Assembly: GCF_002105155.1 (NCBI RefSeq)
Contig: NW_019028999.1
Coordinates: forward strand, 372,001-436,000
DNA: 64,000 bases
Direction: 5' to 3'
DNA from: Lobosporangium transversale
Lineage: Eukaryota; Mortierellomycota; Mortierellomycetes; Mortierellales; Mortierellaceae
Within the stretch, counting starts at the first letter, position 1, and each line of letters begins with the position of its first letter. The translations under genes were made by a program, and so were the position numbers. The notes below the pieces were generated by a model, which ran no database searches, had not been told where the DNA came from, and saw nothing but the letters and a program-made list of their open reading frames with translations. This document shows positions 33,216 through 46,686 of this stretch, in pieces.

Positions 33216-34900
33216 TGAGCCTTGGATGCTAAAGAAAGAACGCGGCTCTCTTTCTCGGCAGTCAAAAAAAAATAAAAAGTTGAAGGGCTGGAGGCTCTGA
33301 TTTCATGCAACAAACCAACAATAGACGCGTGCATGGCCCATGATCACTTTTTTTCTCTCGCTCTCTCTCTCGCTCTCTCTCTCTCTCTGTCTCTTTCTCT
33401 CTCTGTTGCATTCTTGCATGACAAAAGAAATAAAAGTGATGACATAAAAAAAAATAAAAAAAAAATAAAAAAAAAAAAAAAAAAAAAAAAAAAGCGCGCG
33501 CATGCTAAACACAATCTATGATCTGAACCTGAAATCAGTTTTAAGAAATGAGCAAGTTCCTCTTTTATAAACCCTATTCATTGGAATTATGTGTACATTA
33601 TATTTACATATTACAATATTATATAATATGGTTTTTCAATGCGAAAAACAAGGGCACAAAATTAACAAACATATTCATACTTATCCAGTCAAGTCGTAGA
33701 AAATATACACTAACCATTCACCCACACTCGTGTATTGTATACAGTCCTGTATATTCCTGTATATCCCTCTTTATTTATATGTATTATAAAATACTTTGTG
33801 CGCTGTAACAATACACACATTCCATATGCCTATTACAAATCTGAATCAACCCTTCTCCATTCACTCCTATGTTCTTTATAGTAGTTTTCGAACGGAGGGC
33901 TGCCATCTCGAAAGGCATTGACAGAAAGATATGATTTGTGACATAGTCATGTAAGCAATTGGTGTGTACATGGCAACAAGATTCATACTCAACGGTCGCA
34001 TACATCAAATATCGATATACACATTATATATATATAATATATATATTCATATGTATTACATTTTAATTATGGATCTAGCGCGGAAATAAACTAATAAGGT
34101 GTTTAAACATGACTTGATCCGATTACTACTATCCTTGCAAAGGTACAGTATCCTCCTTGGCCTCCGAGGGAATTTAGATATACAACTTGATAAAAAATAA
34201 AATAAAATAAAATAAAATAAAAAAGATGGACAGGGTCCATCTATAAACTGTAATTGTAGACGGCACAACTGAGGGGATTAAGGAAGATGGGGGCACAGGA
34301 AACAGTTGAACATGTGTGCAGAGCAAGTGAATGACAGCCATCATCAAGACATTATTGCACAGATTTTTTTTTTTTTTTTTTTTTTTTATATACACCCATC
34401 CCATTACCTTTCATCTATGACAACAAAACGGCGATTTTTATAAAAGCACATTCAAAAAAAGAAAAAAAACTTTGTCCCCGTATGTTTGCATCAAGAGTCG
34501 AGCATACAAAGAGCAAGGGGGGTCGCAGCACACATCATTCTTAGTTTATATTCTTTTTCTGTTATTTATTTCTTTCTAAAGCATGATTTATAGCACTCTG
34601 TTGTAAACAAACACTGACTCTGCAGAAAAGCTCTTGATTTTCCCGCCTGTTCCTTTGTCGGCCTGTGTATTTTGTAAAGTCCACATCTCATCCCATATTT
34701 CCCTCTTCTATTCTCTATCTCAGCATTCAAATGGCACCTGATGCTATTATTTAGGGATGCGGGTCCCGAAATCATCAGAAGATAGTTTAAAAAATAAAAA
34801 AATAAAAAAATAAAAAAAACCTCTACTCCTCAGTCAACAAACCGATCAGTTTGCATTTTGGAAGCATGCTCATATTGTTCTTTACTGTTCGCAGATAGGG

Positions 34901-34932
<32 letters not shown>

Positions 34933-34953
34933 CCTCGTTAGTCTCGGGGAATG

Positions 34954-34987
<34 letters not shown>
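34901..34987 (+). repeat. A30 ... T31 inverted homopolymer pair with CCCC/GGGG core
   Basis: 30 A, then CCCC (34931-34934), 11 bases, GGGG (34946-34949), 7 bases, then 31 T. The arms can pair along their whole length. No gene is nearby. Confidence 0.85.
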
Positions 34988-34989
<2 letters not shown>

Positions 34990-35684
34990 GACGCTGAAAG
35001 ATACAAGTGATGAATATTATCCAGGGTCATGTGCTTTCTCCAAAGAAATGAATGGTGACATCTGGATTATCGATCGAGGTCTGGAAAAACATAAAAAGTA
35101 GATCTGAGGGAAGGGAAAAAGACACTAGCAGATTACAGATGTAATGCTATGCTTTTGTATGCCATATCAATGCCTAACTACCCGAAAAGTAAAAAAAAAA
35201 AATCTACAATGCCGCTGTTCTGATTTAAGCAAGATGACAATATAAAGAAAGCCCTGTCCATTAAAACACTTGCTGGAGCCTTAATTTTCTTAGGTACCGA
35301 TTCACTCTTTGACGCCTTTTGGCCATGAGGGTACTGAGAAGAACGTTTTTTATTTCGTTTCGCATTGGTTGATATTAAATTTATTAAATGCGTACGTCTA
35401 GAAAATACTTTAGAAACATTTTGATCTGGAGAAGGAACCTGAGCCTTGAACTGATGAAAGCTTCATTTCATAGCGTGCTCAACGATCGCCTTTTGTTCTC
35501 TGGAAATATTCCGTGGTCATGGATTACATTCCCGTGCCATACTTTTATGTAAGGCTCCTTAAAATCAATCCATATCTTGACTTTAAGAAGCTTTGATCAC
35601 GAAAGAAAAGTAAGAAGAAAAGTGCCGCGTTTTGATTACTGATAATGAAGATGGACTAATCAAGCTGCAAGATGCGAGATGATG

Positions 35685-35724
<40 letters not shown>
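35685..35724 (+). repeat. A40 homopolymer
   Basis: Uninterrupted run of 40 A in intergenic DNA, among the longest in the window. Confidence 0.9.
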
Positions 35725-35728
<4 letters not shown>

Positions 35729-36091
35729 GATTTGATGGTGCATCACCCTCCGTCATTTGGATCTTAAGGAGTCATCTTACTTTTGCCTTAGCTTGTATAT
35801 ATTATACACAATAATAATGGGACAAAGTGTATTGGTTTAAATATAGACTTCAAGGCAGATAGAATAAAGTAATGAATAGAGTAAACTAAGTATTATGACG
35901 GCTCTTGGTAAATATGTTATGTAAGACAAGAGTAAGCGGAAATATTTTCATGGTTGCCTGTCCGGAAGGGACGCTTGTTGTTTGAGCAGTTTCAGTGTGG
36001 AAGTGTGGAAGTGCAGAAATACATCATTACTAGAAAGAGACTGAGCGGATTGTTTGAAGGGGGTATTTAGCATCTCGAAATGAATCTATTA

Positions 36092-36126
<35 letters not shown>

Positions 36127-37403
36127 GGATACTATGCACGTAATCATTTTTAATAAGAAAGACCCCAGTACCTCCTCGAAAAGGAAACCTTTTAGGGATC
36201 CATGAAAAACCAGGATATCAAGAACCACGCTTTTTTGTGACAGAGAAGATAGGCAAAAGGGCTGACAGAATATTGAGTTGAAAGGAGATTCTTTTTTTTT
36301 TTTTTTTTTTTTCCTTTCGATCAAATGGCCACTTTTTGATCCTTACGTTTGGCTCCCGGTATTATCTCCAAGCACCCTGACTCCTCTGTTTACTTCGTAA
36401 CCCTGTTCTCTGTCACCCGCCAGTTTTATTTTATTCTGTTTTATTTTATTTTATTCTATTTATTTATTTTTGTCAGCCCTGCTGCACCAAAACAACACAA
36501 GGTACAACTGACGCATGCACGATGCCACTCGTTAGTATCTGCAGCTTCGCACAACACAACATGACACAGGGTTGTCATCGCGATGCAGTCTCAAGTATCA
36601 CTGGTCTGTTTGTGTCTGTGACAGGTCCCTGTGCCTTGGAGGCAATTCATGTACTACCATGAAGATACAATTGCAGGGATACGTCCCACCGGGTACCTGA
36701 AATGCTTACTCTGTTGAACAAAATACTCTATTTCAATTCTATCTTTTAATATGTTATATATATATTTAATGTTTCTATTCTTTATTTTTTATTTTATTTT
36801 TTTCATATTCCGTTTTTAACAACATCGGATTTTCCTTCGCTCTCGCACGCTCAAACTTTTCCGCTTTGTGGGTGTGAGAGATGGCCTCATCATGTTGAAC
36901 TTGCTCTGCTCTTTTCTTGCCGCCCTTGCTCAAATTAACAACATTTCACACAGCAGGCAGATTTTTTTTTTTTTTTTTGCATTGATTAAAGCTGTAGTTC
37001 TAATAATTTATTTTGAGTATTGAATATAAATGTATAAATGTATACACTTTCAAAAAGTTGTTTACTATTCAATTAATCATATTCAATTTAAATGTTTCGT
37101 GGACCTTATTCAATAAAGTCTAATGCTCAATTGACATTCTGTTTAATGTTAGCTTGTTCTATAACAGCTTCAAGCATGTTGGCTTATTCTTTGACTTCAT
37201 TTTTGCGTTGTCGATAGACTACCAATTACAATATCCAATATTTTATACATTATAGTACAATTGTCCTGACGAAATCTGGGGTGTACCAAAAAGAAAAAAA
37301 AAAAAAAAAAAAAGCTGATGTATTTCCTTCTTCCATGACGAGACCATGTCCTTCTCTGCATGAACGCCCCTGGCATCAGTTAAAACATTTGTGCTTTTGC
37401 TTA

Positions 37404-37436
<33 letters not shown>

Positions 37437-40400
37437 TCTGTGAACCTTCCTATTTGATACTTTATTCAAGAAAACATTCAAAAGTATTAAAAGGTTTTTC
37501 TAGGACAATGCTTGGTTGTTCATTATGCTTTTTAAACATGAGGCCATTGATAATGACGGGTCGGATGATAAGGACGCTAGCAATTAGATTAACCATCCAT
37601 GGAGCAACAGCTGGAAGTGGAGATCAGGCCCTGGATCATTATAGTAATAGCAATTATGGTAACCTAATTCTTATTGATATCATAATAGGCATTACACTAT
37701 TCAAAGTCGATCTTTCACGTCGCTTCTGAATCTGGATTAAACCCGGGACTTCAATGCTGATGATGATAATTGAAAATAAGGCTTTGTTAATTGCCAGGAT
37801 CCCGAATGGCAATGAAGAGCAAGTTTGCATAGATGAGACAGTCAATGATGGAAAAGATGCGAAACGGGAGGAGAAGGTAGACGCGAATGATTAAAAAGCC
37901 GAGGCAGAGAAAGAGAGAGAGAGAGAGAGAGAGAGGAGGATCATGGCCTCTGTATCTGCACAATTACTTATTACTGCACATTCAAACGCTTCGATGGATT
38001 GTCTTTTAAAATCAAAAAAAGGCGGCTTTTCTGAACTGTCTTCTCCCTTTTACTTCTGTCTTTTTTATTTTTACTCTTATTTTTCTCTCTCTCTTTTATT
38101 CCCCTTCTTTTTCCTTCGTTGCTTTGTTCTTTCCTTCCTTTCATTCTTTTCTCCCGCTCTTTTTTTTTATTTTATTTTATATTTTTTTATTTTTCTTTTT
38201 TCTGTTTTCTTTCTATTTTTTCCTTTCCTTTTTTCTCTTCCCTTTCTCCCTTTTCCCCTTTCTATTCTTTTCCTATTGTCTTTCTTTCTTGTCTCCTCTC
38301 ATCTTTTGCTGCCCCCCTTCTCTCTTCCTTTCTCAACGTTTCTTCGTTTCTTTCTCTTTCTCTTTCTCATTCTCTCAGCTTTTCAACAACATCAACATCA
38401 TTGTCACCATCAATAACAATAGCAATAACAATAGCAACAACAGCCCCTGGCCCCTGTGATTCTTTACTTTACTGTCCTCTCTCTCTTCTCCATTGCAATA
38501 ACAACTTCGTCATCTGAAAAAGGTACTCATTCTTCAACCTACGACATATCACATCCAGGCTATAACTTCGCCTTATTCTATCTTGCACACATTGTCAAAC
38601 GTTCCTTCAGTCAGCGTTCCCGGTACAGCAGTCGTTTTTTATTCTCTCTCTATCTCTCTCTATCTCTCTCTGTCTGTCATTCATTCTTTTTTTTTTTTTT
38701 TTTTTTTTTTTCTTTTATTCTTAATTTACTTGATACTTGGATCTGCTGTTTATTACAAAATAATGTAATGCATTTCATTCAATCCAACTATTTTTTTTTA
38801 ACACATTTTCCCCCGCCTTGCTTTGGCTGGCCTTTGCTCTGAAGTATTTTATTGTATTTTATTTTTTTTCCTTCAGTGGCATTTTTCTGCTCATTGTTCT
38901 GTTGTCTTTGGTCTTTTTTTTTTTTTTTTTTTTTTTGTCGCCTACATCCAGTTACTTTGCCGCTCAGATCATCATGGCGTTGGTTGCACCACGCCCATTA
39001 CCCCTCTCAAATAGTCTTCAACGCGCACTCTGCCCTTGATTGAGGAGGTGAAGAGAGAAAAACCCAATAGATTTTTTTTTTTTTTTTTTTTTTTTGGTGT
39101 CTTTGCGCTATTCAGTTCCAACTTTCTTGAGTGGATTTCATATGTGCGTACATTTATTGCTCTCGCTGTTTGACCAGCTATATGATGCATGATGCATGAG
39201 GACAACATGGTGTCATGTCATGAGGTCTGAATTCACACTTTCTACATTCTCATTCCAATCACTCATTCGCAATAAGCGCGTTTGGTGGCGTCTATATAAT
39301 TAAGGAATACGCGGGTGATGGTCGTTGGAGAGACATAATCTATGAAACCCATGATGTCAGTAGTACTTTTATGTGTAAGCCAGGAGAATGCAAACTACCG
39401 CGAACATCTCTAAAAGTTAGGACAAAGGGTTTCATGTTCATCTACAGGGATTCAGAAACATGCTAGTTCACTTTATCCCTGGCCTGGATCACAGCCTGCA
39501 GCTGTTGAATCCTTTACCGATCTCGAATTTTTTTCCTTTTTTTGAAATAACCGTTACGCGTCACTCTTCACGTTCTTTCATTCTGCCTGCTAGTGGTGAT
39601 CGACCTGGGCTACAGTGCCAATGGTCCCACCACTGCGCTCTCTTATGACTAGACCTAACAGTCATATTGGCTCCTTCTTGCACTTTTTTAATTAGCCAGC
39701 TGATACCGGTCCTCTAGATTTTTTCTCTTTGATAGAGAACATTTTATTATAGTGAAAGTGAACCTCAGTCGCAAAGGGCAAGCACAAGTCTTATTAGCGT
39801 GCAGCAGAATAGCAAGGGTTGGAAAGGTAATTGAACAGGAATATGGAGGCATCATTTCTTTTTTTTTTCTTATTATATAATGCATTGTCTTTCCACCGCC
39901 CTTACTATCAGTACTTAACTTCTCTATGTGTGCATGATGAATCCCTCATCCCTTTTACCATCCTGTGTTTTTTTTTTTTTTTTTTCTGAAGTAAGCTTTC
40001 ATTTTCCTTTGCTTCATATTGAATCACCATTTTGATGGTGTTGACTCCTGTTACTATTGTCCCCCAAGACTTTATTTTATTGTTTGCCTCCTTTTTTGTA
40101 CTTGTTTATCTATTGCTTAATGTGCTCTATTATAAACCATTCATTCTATTCAATAATTTTATATTATCCAACGATTATTACTTTATTTTTATTTATTTAT
40201 TTATTTTTTTTGGCGGGATCATCACAAATAAAAGAGGAGATTTCCTCTCTCATTCCATGATCATAGTACAAAAAAAGCATTGCTCTTGCCCTTTTTTTTA
40301 CGTGACAACAACATCTTTTCATCACTGCCTATCATTGTCAACCTCTTCCTAACAGCTTTCTTCTTCTCTCTTCATGTTTTCCCACTCCTCATCTGCTTTT

Positions 40401-40660
40401 CTGTTGTTGTTTGGGTTTAGTCTGGTCAGATCATTCTGTCAATTCATTTCATCCTTTTGTCAGACCATCAGTCAGGTTACTTGTTAGCCATTCAGACCGC
40501 CAAAGTCTTTTCATTCCCATATTCTCTACACCATTGTGTTCCAGGCTTTCACGTTCCTCTTCCAAAGCAACAGGTAAACCCATCATTGCTCTTTCCCTTC
40601 ACTTCCTTTTTACAAACTATGTCATCCCTTGTCCTTCTTTCCTTTTTCCTTGCTCGTTCG

Positions 40661-40692
<32 letters not shown>

Positions 40693-42054
40693 TTTTTTTT
40701 TTTTTTTTTGAGCAGTTGATTGTTGGTCAGTCAATTGGTGATAGTAATCTCTCACTAAAGTTGGGACCATGGTGTGTTAGTCATCTTCCTAAGCACCCAC
40801 AACTCTCTCTGACCTGCATTTATACATGAAGGATGCAAGCGAGGTGCTTGCCGACAAAGCATGCTTTATGCCTCAATGCCTTTTCCGTATGATTCCAGGG
40901 AACTAGAAAATAATTGAAGCGGCATGGTGGTCAATCCTGAGAGTCTTCCCCTTCATTCTAATGATTCATCGCCTCACCCCTTTGACCTTTACTCACACGG
41001 TCTCTCCAAGTCATATGATCTTTTTTTCTATGATTTAACTTCAACAGCATTCCTACTTCTTTACTTGTACTCATTACTTTCAGTTTGCCCTTTTCTTGAA
41101 TCATTCGTTCTTTGATGATTTGGCTTCAGTCATATTTTGTTACAATTGGATGGTGGGTGTTGGTTAACAACTTTATTGATCTCCTGTCATTCAAAGATTT
41201 TAAACCATATACTAGTATTCTCCCACTTTTCATTTCGCGCCAAACTCCATTACAGTGGTGGTAGAAGGAACACATGTGTTGTCACTCAGTCTATTGTCCT
41301 TGCTCCTTTCTTGAACTTTTTTATTTATTTTTATTTTTTTATTGTATCTATTTGTTGTATTTATACCCCGTTGCAGCTTCTGTTTGTCATGTGGATAGGC
41401 TAAACATCCATACACATCAGATTGTTTAAAGAGAAGCAATAACAGAACATTTGTTTTTTGCTGAACAAACAGAAGGTGATGGGCATTTTAAGTTTACTTT
41501 TTATTACGCATTTGCTAAGGCCTGGTCACTGGATCTTCGTTGGCACGTCTAAATCCACGGTTCACTCCTACGACACAGATATTTTGATCTACCGTGCGCA
41601 TGTTGCGCTTGGTTTCTTGCTCATTTGGTTCATTTGATGCCCTTTTTGTGTGTGTTTGTTTTACTGTACTTCTTTTCTCAGACTTTGCGATCTCATATAC
41701 TCGGCCAGTGATTATACATCCTTGTGGAGCCTTTCCACTTTGTGGTTAAGATTAAATAATTTGCGATACAGCTCATTCTCTCTAAAAGGGGATATCCACC
41801 TTCACTTCACATTCCCATCCAACTGTGATTACGAGCCGCGTTCAAGACGATCGAGCCCGCACAGAAATTGCTCTTGATGCCTGCTTGTAGTTCGATCGCG
41901 AAAAGGATCTTTTTCCTTTTGTATCCTGGTCATGCCTTTTGTGATGTGACCTTGAATGCGAGCGTGCGATCCAATGTTTCCATACTCTAAGCATTTACTT
42001 TGGGTTCAAGTCACGAGAACCCGCAATAATATGAACAGTAGAATTAACGTGATA

Positions 42055-42087
<33 letters not shown>

Positions 42088-42226
42088 TTTTTTTTTTTCG
42101 TGTCGACGGATATTTAGTTTTATAGTGTGTTTGTTTAAAGGTACGAATTTAAAGAGAACTGGCGTCGTCACGAGCAAGCAAGGTTTTGTAGTAGACTTGC
42201 CATGCCACTATGTTGCTTTATTTCTC

Positions 42227-42256
<30 letters not shown>

Positions 42257-42298
<42 letters not shown>

Positions 42299-42301
42299 TT
42301 T
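42257..42301 (+). repeat. (ATTT)n repeat before the HSF-type gene
   Basis: About eleven ATTT units directly following a T-run, roughly 50 bases before the start codon at 42349. Confidence 0.9.
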
Positions 42302-42348
42302 GATTGTGCGCGTGTTAGGCGTGCATACGGACCTCGCCTTGGCTTGAT

Positions 42349-45300
42349 ATGGACCATACATCAAGCAGCAGAGGCCATAACACCTTCGCTCAATTGAAAT
42401 CAGAGGCAACCACCGCAGATACTTCCTCTCCCTCCACAACTGTGACCGCTGCTGCTGCCCCAGAATCATCTATCCTGGCGGTCAAATTATCAGAAGACTC
42501 TGAAGGCCAGGCAGAGCCTGGCAATCATGAAGTCGATGATAGTAAGCGCTCGGACTTTGACAGCTCGCGTTCCTCATTGAAGGAAGGCGGCTACCACGGC
42601 TCTCGGGGACAGTCGCCAGTTGTTCGACGAAGCCGATCTGGCCGACTGCTGAGATCTACAGTCCAGTATGACGAACGAAGCAGTCGCGGTAGCAGCCCTG
42701 AAACCTCTGCAGAACCACAAGGCTCCTTCATGCATCGGACGCGGTCATCATACCATGGCCGAATCGGCCAATCAGACAGTGAGGGACATCCTGATCTAGA
42801 TATCAAGGTAGGGCCGATTGCGCTTACCTTACTCTGTTGTTGCCTAAACGCCTCCTTTTTTTTTTATCGACCTCAAACTAAAGTGTCACCTCTCTTTTCG
42901 CACAAAAGGGCGAAAGGCTCTCATCAGGGAATAGCGACAATGCCGTTAATTTGCCTTCTCAGCAAGAACACGACACTCGTCAAAGAGGAGAATACGGCAA
43001 TACTAACCAGGATGAATTGGCAAGCGAGGAAGAGCACGAGGATGATGGCTTTCCAGAAGACGGCGACGATGTGAACAACGAAGGATCTGAGTCTCAGGAC
43101 GCCAGTTCATCCAAGAATGATGATGGATCTGAACCTCTTGTCGTTTCAATGTACGGTTCCCCAAGTTTGGTGAAAGTCAGGAGCATGTTTATCGACAAAC
43201 TGTACAAGTATGAGTCTTAAGGATCATGTTTTGCGTTTTTTTTTTTTTTATTTTTTTTTATTTTTATTTTTTTTTTTTTTTGATGCCAATGTTTTCTCTT
43301 TGAGGCCTAACTTATCCTCATAATTTATGTAGAATGGTGGAAGATCCCTCGATCCAACATCTCATATCTTGGGCCAAGGAGGGCGATATGTTTTACGTTT
43401 ACAACTGTATTGAATTGTCAAGTTCGGTACTGCCAAAGTTTTTCAAGCACAACAACTGGCAGAGTTTTGTCCGACAGCTTAACAGTATGTGATAAATGTG
43501 ATAAATGTGATAGCTGAAGGCTATTAGTGACTTCTACGAGCACTATTGTCTCAATTTTTATTGCTAACATTCCCCGTCCTGGGACGTCCAATATTTTCAT
43601 TATTACCTACTTCTACTGCTTCTAGTGTATGGCTTCCACAAAAGTAAGCATTAAGTCTTTGATGTAAATTAATGAAGATACAAATCAATAAGAGACTTTA
43701 CTGATTTTTTTTTTTTTTTTTTTTTTTTTTTCCTCCCTTCCGTGGACCAGTCTATAGGTATGATAGAGGTAAGTTGCTTGGTGGAGAGCATGAGTCAAAA
43801 ATTTGTTATACGATTTCATTTTTTTACGAAAGCAGAGTCAAAGCGCTTACTCTAAATTCATTCACATCTATAGAAGAATCAACGATGAATCGCAGGAATC
43901 CAGAGACACAACGATGGCAATTCTATCATCCTGCTTTCCAGAGAGACCGGCCTCATCTTCGTAATAATATCAAGAGAAAATCAGCACGCTCAGTCAATAC
44001 TGCGCCAACATATTCTCGGGTTGTATTTGAGCGTGATAAGGGATACTATGTTCAGCAGGAATCATCCACTCGACCTTTTAATGGTCAAGGCAGCCATAAT
44101 CGCTCTAATAACTCAGAGCACTCACAGGAGCAGCACAGGCCCAGCCATTCTCATGGAGCATCACAAGCTGGCTCAATACCTCATCACTACAACCCTCATA
44201 CATCCCAGGTTCACCGCTCACCGCACGAGTCTTTACAGCGCCCTCCTGTTCCCCGGCCAGACTATAGGCCTCATGCTGGCCATCCTGGCGAGCCTATTCA
44301 CCCTCGTGACGAAAAAGATCACATGGTATGTGCCCATATCTACCAAGTCGTAGAACTTTATATATATAAAGCCTCTAACAAAAGCTTCTTGTCCTTAGCC
44401 TTCAAACCACCAAATAGGTTCCCCGCATCAACATATCGCGAGAGTAGATCATGACACCCAGCATCATCAGCAGTATCCAGGGCCGCATTACCATTCACAA
44501 CAGCAGCACCAGCATCAATCTCATCCATATGCGAGCCCTCATCAACATCAGTACTCTTACAATGGACCGCCTTCCCAAGCTCACCATCCCTCCGAACATG
44601 GATACAGCCACAAATCACAAAGCTTCAATTCACATAATCCTCCCCCACCAGAATCCCATCATGCTGGGCCACCCCTTCCACATACCGCAGGAACAGGAAG
44701 GCTTACTCATCAGGGCCATGGGTATCATTCAAGTAGGGAGCCAGGATATCCTGACTATAGTCATGACGTCAAACATGGCACAACCATGGGCGGAGGACAC
44801 TTTCGAAGCCAAAGCGCTCCTGGATCGGATCCACGTAGAGTAGAAAGTTCACGAGGGCCTCATCCATTTAACCAGCAGGAGGTCCCTCGTTCGCCGCCTC
44901 ATACCGGATCTCAACCCTATTACTCGCGCGAGTCTTATCCTCCCCCAATGTCTCCACATCGTCGTCACCAAGGGTCAATCGATGAAAACTCGGGGCCCAG
45001 TCGCCGCTATTCTCCACCACCGGGCACAGGCATGGGGTTGTCTCAACCTGGCCAGCAGCAGCGCCCTCCATCAGGTTTAGGTGCGGTTGAAGAGGCTCAA
45101 TTGGCAGCTCCAAACATGGATCCCGCTTCGAATCCTAGCTCACATGATCTTATACCCCATGGTATAAAGCAAATGGAAAGCCGACTTCATTTCGTTGAGG
45201 ATGCCTACATGTCCTTGAGGCATTTTGCACAGGAGCTCCAAAATATTCAAGTTTCTCAGGAGCAGACCATTGCATGGATGCGTGATCGAATCGAGCAACT

Positions 45301-45836
45301 TACCGAAGTTGGTACTCCAAGAGGTAAAAACTATTTATCATTAAGCTATCAGCGCGTTTGTAACATTCAGGATACCTCTCGAAACTCACATGAGCTCCTA
45401 TTTCGGTATAATATATAATACACAACATCTAGATATGATAACGTCTCCACCTCTTGGTCAAGGAATGGTTCCGTCCAAGAGGAAGGCAGAGTATAGTTCA
45501 GTGGATTCACGCGATTGGCCTAGGCGACCACCAGGGGAGTACCAGTCTGGTTTCTCAAGGCAAGCAAATTCTCCTGGCCTGTCCCCAACCCAGCAAGAAC
45601 GACAGATTGGTGGACCGGACACAATATCTAGTCGTACACAGGGCTCAGGGGCTCGTTACGAATCTTCAGGCTTTCATCCATCGTTTCATCCTGCTCATCA
45701 TCCATCACAACCACAGCAACCTACGCCACCTTCGCAGGCATCCCAGCAACAACAACCAGCCTCATTGCCGTCATCAACATTCCTTCCCCCCAATGAATTC
45801 AAACAACGCCTACTACCACAAGGACTCCATCAGTAG
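42349..45836 (+). CDS. HSF-domain transcription factor
   Basis: Sequence-specific transcription factor of the heat-shock-factor fold. Exons 42349-42807, 42909-43207, 43333-43484, 43626-43643, 43751-43768, 43874-44325, 44399-45323 and 45433-45836 keep phase and give about 908 residues. The DNA-binding domain (about 238-352) is recognisable from LVKVRSMFIDKLYK, through the recognition-helix region FKHNNWQSFVRQLNMYGFHK, to WQFYHPAFQRDRPHLRNNIK; it is spread over five exons, two of only 18 bases. The N-terminus is Ser/acidic. After the domain comes a long His/Gln/Pro-rich, probably disordered region, a predicted coiled coil (about 725-772, MESRLHFVEDAYMSLRHFAQ...) and a Gln/Pro/Ser-rich tail. The coiled coil lies about 370 residues after the DNA-binding domain, unlike classic HSF1, where trimerisation repeats follow closely; no Skn7-type receiver domain is seen. 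HSF fold sure, ortholog not. Confidence 0.88.
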
Positions 45837-46648
45837 CACGTTTCACATTTGGTCACCCATTCACTTATTAATTTACTAGAGTATTTTAATTAACTTAAAC
45901 CCTAATTTTAACTGATAAAAAAATGTACTTCCAACAATCCAGTTGGTAAAGCACAGATTTCCCAATTTAAACACACTGCCACAGCCACAATTGTGTTTGT
46001 CGTACGAAATGTAACCCTCTCCCACATCTATTTGAATAAAATGGAGCTGCTCTGTGCACAAGCATCGCTTTTTAGGTTTGTTTTATGGATAACTTGCAGT
46101 CTCACTCAAAAAGCAAGGTGATATCTACAATGTCGGGTTAAGCTATGTCGACAGACAACATTGCCTATGTCTTAATCTGTAAAGCGTCAAGTTATCTCAA
46201 TACTTCATGGGCAGCTTAGTTATTTCGATAGCCATAGGACAAGAAATATCAATTGGTTTCGCTTACAACTGGTATAAGAAGGATCGTATTCTCCCAATCA
46301 GTGTCGGCCACTGACACCCATCGCTATACGAGTAAGAGACTGCTGATACGATGTACCTGTAATTGTCAGGCTCATTTGGAAGAAAACCTATCTCAAGCGG
46401 ACACAAATGATCTCTTTCGCCCTGACCACCTCGCAGTCAAAATAGATATAGGCAGCTGCAGCAGTATTTCGAGCGTGGAAAATGAAAAGATGGTTTTGAG
46501 AGAGTTCAATGCACGCTGGTAAAAAAAAAAAAAAAAAAAAAAAATAAGAATAAAAAAATAAAAAAATCGTAGGTATCCATTGCCTGATGGTCAAGAGATT
46601 ATATCTTTTCGAACCATTGTCATTGTTAAAATATCAAGCTTTCAACAA

Positions 46649-46686
<38 letters not shown>

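Larger units (their letters stand above)
31209..42348. other. About 11 kb gene-poor, repeat-rich intergenic region
   Basis: I recognise no gene on either strand. The region is dense in homopolymers: for example A30 at 34901-34930, T31 at 34957-34987, A40 at 35685-35724 and A31 at 36093-36123. It also has an AT dinucleotide block (31768-31860), a GGAA repeat (33176-33215), a GA repeat (about 37913-37934), CT runs (33355-33405 and 40661-40683) and an ATTT repeat before the next gene. From about 38040 to 42340 the plus strand is strongly pyrimidine-biased, like the leaders of other genes. It probably holds the 3' end of STH1 and a long promoter/5' UTR, perhaps with introns, of the HSF-type gene. 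Open frames here encode mostly Phe/Ser/Leu or Lys runs and are not credible. Confidence 0.6.

Noticed and set aside
32682-33521. Lys-rich frames in the gene-poor region
   Set aside because: They arise from poly(A) runs only.
37943-39043. Long Phe/Ser/Leu-rich open frames that look like membrane proteins
   Set aside because: They are direct translations of pyrimidine tracts, occur in all frames and contain no conserved motif.
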